Assembly: GCA_029245825.1 (NCBI GenBank)
Contig: JAQWON010000004.1
Location: 1-6,967 of the forward strand
Origin: Flavobacteriaceae bacterium
GTDB taxonomy: Bacteria; Bacteroidota; Bacteroidia; Flavobacteriales; Flavobacteriaceae
Direction: 5' to 3'
Length of the DNA: 6,967 nt
The position numbers and the translations under genes are program-made. Position 1 is the stretch's first letter; each line of letters opens with the position of its first letter. The notes under the pieces were generated by a model. The model did not search any database, had not been told where the DNA came from, and saw only the letters and a program-made list of their open reading frames with translations. Below are positions 5,069 to 6,967 of the stretch, piece by piece.

Positions 5069-6967
5069 ATGGATTTTGATAGAACAAAAATATCTAAAAA
5101 AAAGCTAATAGACTTATACGAAGCGATGCTAATTCCAAGATTGGTAGAAGAGAAGATGATAATTCTTTTAAAACAAGGGAAGATATCTAAATGGTTTAGT
5201 GGTATTGGTCAAGAAGCTATTTCTGTAGGAGTTGCTAAAGCCATAAGGGGTGACGAGTACGTTCTGCCTATGCATCGAAATTTAGGAGTTTTTACATCTC
5301 GAGGAATACCATTATATAATTTATTTTGTCAATGGCAAGGAAAAATAGATGGATTTACAAAAGGAAGAGACAGAAGCTTTCATTTTGGGGCAAAAGAAAA
5401 TCATATAATAGGGATGATTTCACACCTTGGCCCTCAGATGGGTATGGCATGTGGGATTTCTTTAGGCCATTTACTGAAAAAGGAAAAGAAGTTATGTGTC
5501 GTTATGACTGGTGATGGCGGGACAAGCGAAGGAGATTTTCACGAAGCTCTAAATGTTGCTTCAGTATGGAAATTGCCTGTGATTTTTTGCATTGAAAACA
5601 ATGGTTATGGGATTTCAACACCTGTAAAAGAACAATATGCTATTGAAAATCTAGTTGAAAGAGGTATTGGGTATGGTATAGAATCATTTATGATAGAGGG
5701 GAATAACGTACTTGAGGTTTATAAAAATGTTTCAAACATAGCAAAGGATATAAGAAGTGATCCGCGCCCCATCATTATAGAATTTAAAACCTTCAGAATG
5801 AGAGGGCATGAAGAATCAAGTGGCCAGGAGTATGTTTCACAACAAGAATTGGACACTTGGTCTAAAAAAGATCCTGTTATTCAATTTGAAAACTACCTTC
5901 TAAAGGAAAAATTAATTAATAAAAACAAGCGCAAGGAATTTAGCAGTGAATATTCGAAATTAATCGATGATGAATGGGCTAAAAGTGATTTAAAAGAAGA
6001 GATTGATTTTGATGAAAGCAATGAATTAAGTGATGTGTTTAAAAGAATTGATTTACAGGGAGATAAGGCTTCAAATAAATCTTCTAATATAAGATTTGTT
6101 GACGCTATCTCTCAAGCTATACATCTTTGCATGGAGGAAGATCGAGATTTAATCATTATGGGACAAGATATTGCAGATTATGGTGGTGTTTTTAAGATAA
6201 CTGATGGCTTTGCTGATGAATTTGGAAAGCACAGGGTTAGAAATACTCCAATTTGTGAGTCTGCAATTGTAAGTGCTGCTTTAGGACTTTCAATAAATGG
6301 CTATAAAGCAGTTATGGAAATGCAATTTGCTGATTTTGTAACTTCTGGTTTTAATCCAATAATAAATAATCTTGCAAAAACCCATTATAGATGGGGAGAG
6401 AATGCTGATGTAGTTATAAGAATGCCTACTGGAGCTGGAGTAGGAGCGGGTCCTTTTCATTCGCAATCAAATGAAGCTTGGTTTACTCATACTCCTGGAT
6501 TAAAAGTTGTTTATCCTGCTTTTCCTGAAGATGCAAAAGGACTCTTAAATGCATCTATTAATGATACTAACCCAGTGATGTTTTTTGAGCATAAAGCACT
6601 TTATAGAAGTTTAAGTGAAAATGTTTCAAATGATTATTTTACAACTGAAATAGGAAAAGCTAACTTAATTAAAACAGGAAGTAAAGTTAGTGTTATTACT
6701 TATGGTATGGGGGTTCATTGGGCATTAGAAGTGCTGAAAAATAATCCTGATATTTCTGCTGATTTAATTGATTTAAGAACATTAATTCCTTTAGATCAAG
6801 ATGAAATTTTAAATTCTGTTAAAAAAACTGGAAGAGCAATTGTATTGCATGAGGATTGTATGATTGGAGGTTTTGGTGCTGATATTTCTGCAATGATTTC
6901 TGATGAGTGTTTTGAGTATCTTGATGCTCCTGTAAAACGTTCAGCCTCAATGGATACGCCTGTGCCT
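5069..6967 (+). CDS. Fused alpha/beta 2-oxoacid dehydrogenase E1 component (branched-chain type), 3' end missing
   Basis: The frame is open for 633 codons from ATG 5069 to the right edge. It encodes a thiamine-diphosphate E1 of the BCKDH/PDH heterotetramer class with both subunits in one chain; E1 decarboxylates a 2-oxoacid and passes the acyl group to lipoyl-E2. The alpha half (about 1-300) has MHRNLGVF, the ThDP/Mg motif starting GDGG at 148 and ending at ENN (176-178), and the active-site loop RGHEESSG with His247. An acidic/lysine-rich linker (about 300-338) follows. The beta half starts at IRFVDAI (341-347) and includes GQDIADYGGVF, the PICESA segment with the ThDP-contacting Glu397, MQFADF, MPTGAGVGAGPFHSQS and the late YGMGVHW and DLRTLIPLD motifs. 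About 30-40 C-terminal residues are probably missing. Branched-chain 2-oxoacids are the likeliest substrate by family resemblance, though pyruvate cannot be excluded. No E2 or E3 gene is in view. Confidence 0.93.
   Translation, partial: MDFDRTKISKKKLIDLYEAMLIPRLVEEKMIILLKQGKISKWFSGIGQEAISVGVAKAIRGDEYVLPMHRNLGVFTSRGIPLYNLFCQWQGKIDGFTKGRDRSFHFGAKENHIIGMISHLGPQMGMACGISLGHLLKKEKKLCVVMTGDGGTSEGDFHEALNVASVWKLPVIFCIENNGYGISTPVKEQYAIENLVERGIGYGIESFMIEGNNVLEVYKNVSNIAKDIRSDPRPIIIEFKTFRMRGHEESSGQEYVSQQELDTWSKKDPVIQFENYLLKEKLINKNKRKEFSSEYSKLIDDEWAKSDLKEEIDFDESNELSDVFKRIDLQGDKASNKSSNIRFVDAISQAIHLCMEEDRDLIIMGQDIADYGGVFKITDGFADEFGKHRVRNTPICESAIVSAALGLSINGYKAVMEMQFADFVTSGFNPIINNLAKTHYRWGENADVVIRMPTGAGVGAGPFHSQSNEAWFTHTPGLKVVYPAFPEDAKGLLNASINDTNPVMFFEHKALYRSLSENVSNDYFTTEIGKANLIKTGSKVSVITYGMGVHWALEVLKNNPDISADLIDLRTLIPLDQDEILNSVKKTGRAIVLHEDCMIGGFGADISAMISDECFEYLDAPVKRSASMDTPVP

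Noticed and set aside
5326..5514. 62-codon plus-strand open frame
   Set aside because: It is an out-of-frame shadow inside the E1 alpha half; the main frame carries the ThDP motif here.
1..6967. Mobile element, CRISPR array, tRNA or rRNA content
   Set aside because: No transposase, direct-repeat array, terminal inverted repeats or cloverleaf-like segment was seen by eye, and nearly all of the window is coding.

Overview
The window looks like a chromosomal segment from an AT-rich member of the Bacteroidota, possibly a marine or Flavobacteriia-like lineage. Three things suggest this. The E1 dehydrogenase has its alpha and beta halves fused in one chain with 'MHRNLGVF' and 'RGHEESSG' signatures. 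There is a short bacterial SUI1/YciH protein ending in 'KRVGG'. None of the starts has a clear Shine-Dalgarno sequence; they are preceded by A/T-rich leaders instead. The phylum is an inference from these traits, and no rRNA or other decisive marker is present.

The layout is two divergent transcription units separated by a 55-bp gap (5014-5068). Leftward on the minus strand runs a tightly packed six-gene array: SUI1/YciH-like translation factor (5013-4669), LolA-like periplasmic lipoprotein-sorting protein (4650-3904), FtsX/LolC-E-type permease 1 (3900-2689), permease 2 (2689-1469), LolD/MacB-type ATPase (1462-779), and an exported protein that looks like an outer-membrane beta-barrel (TTG start at 762, running off the left edge). 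The gaps are 18, 3, -1 (TAATG), 6 and 16 nt, so one operon is very likely. Rightward on the plus strand is the fused branched-chain (or pyruvate-type) 2-oxoacid dehydrogenase E1 (5069 to the right edge, 633 codons visible).

The last five genes of the leftward operon can be read as one trans-envelope machine. The ATPase and the two non-identical permeases would form a LolCDE-like inner-membrane complex that pulls a lipidated or hydrophobic substrate from the inner membrane. The LolA-like protein would carry it through the periplasm, and the beta-barrel protein would be the outer-membrane end. No LolB-like acceptor is seen. The substrate cannot be read from the sequence. This cluster is the most interesting content of the window. 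Every stretch over 300 bases is coding. No RNA genes, mobile elements, CRISPR arrays, long repeats or convincing terminators were seen.
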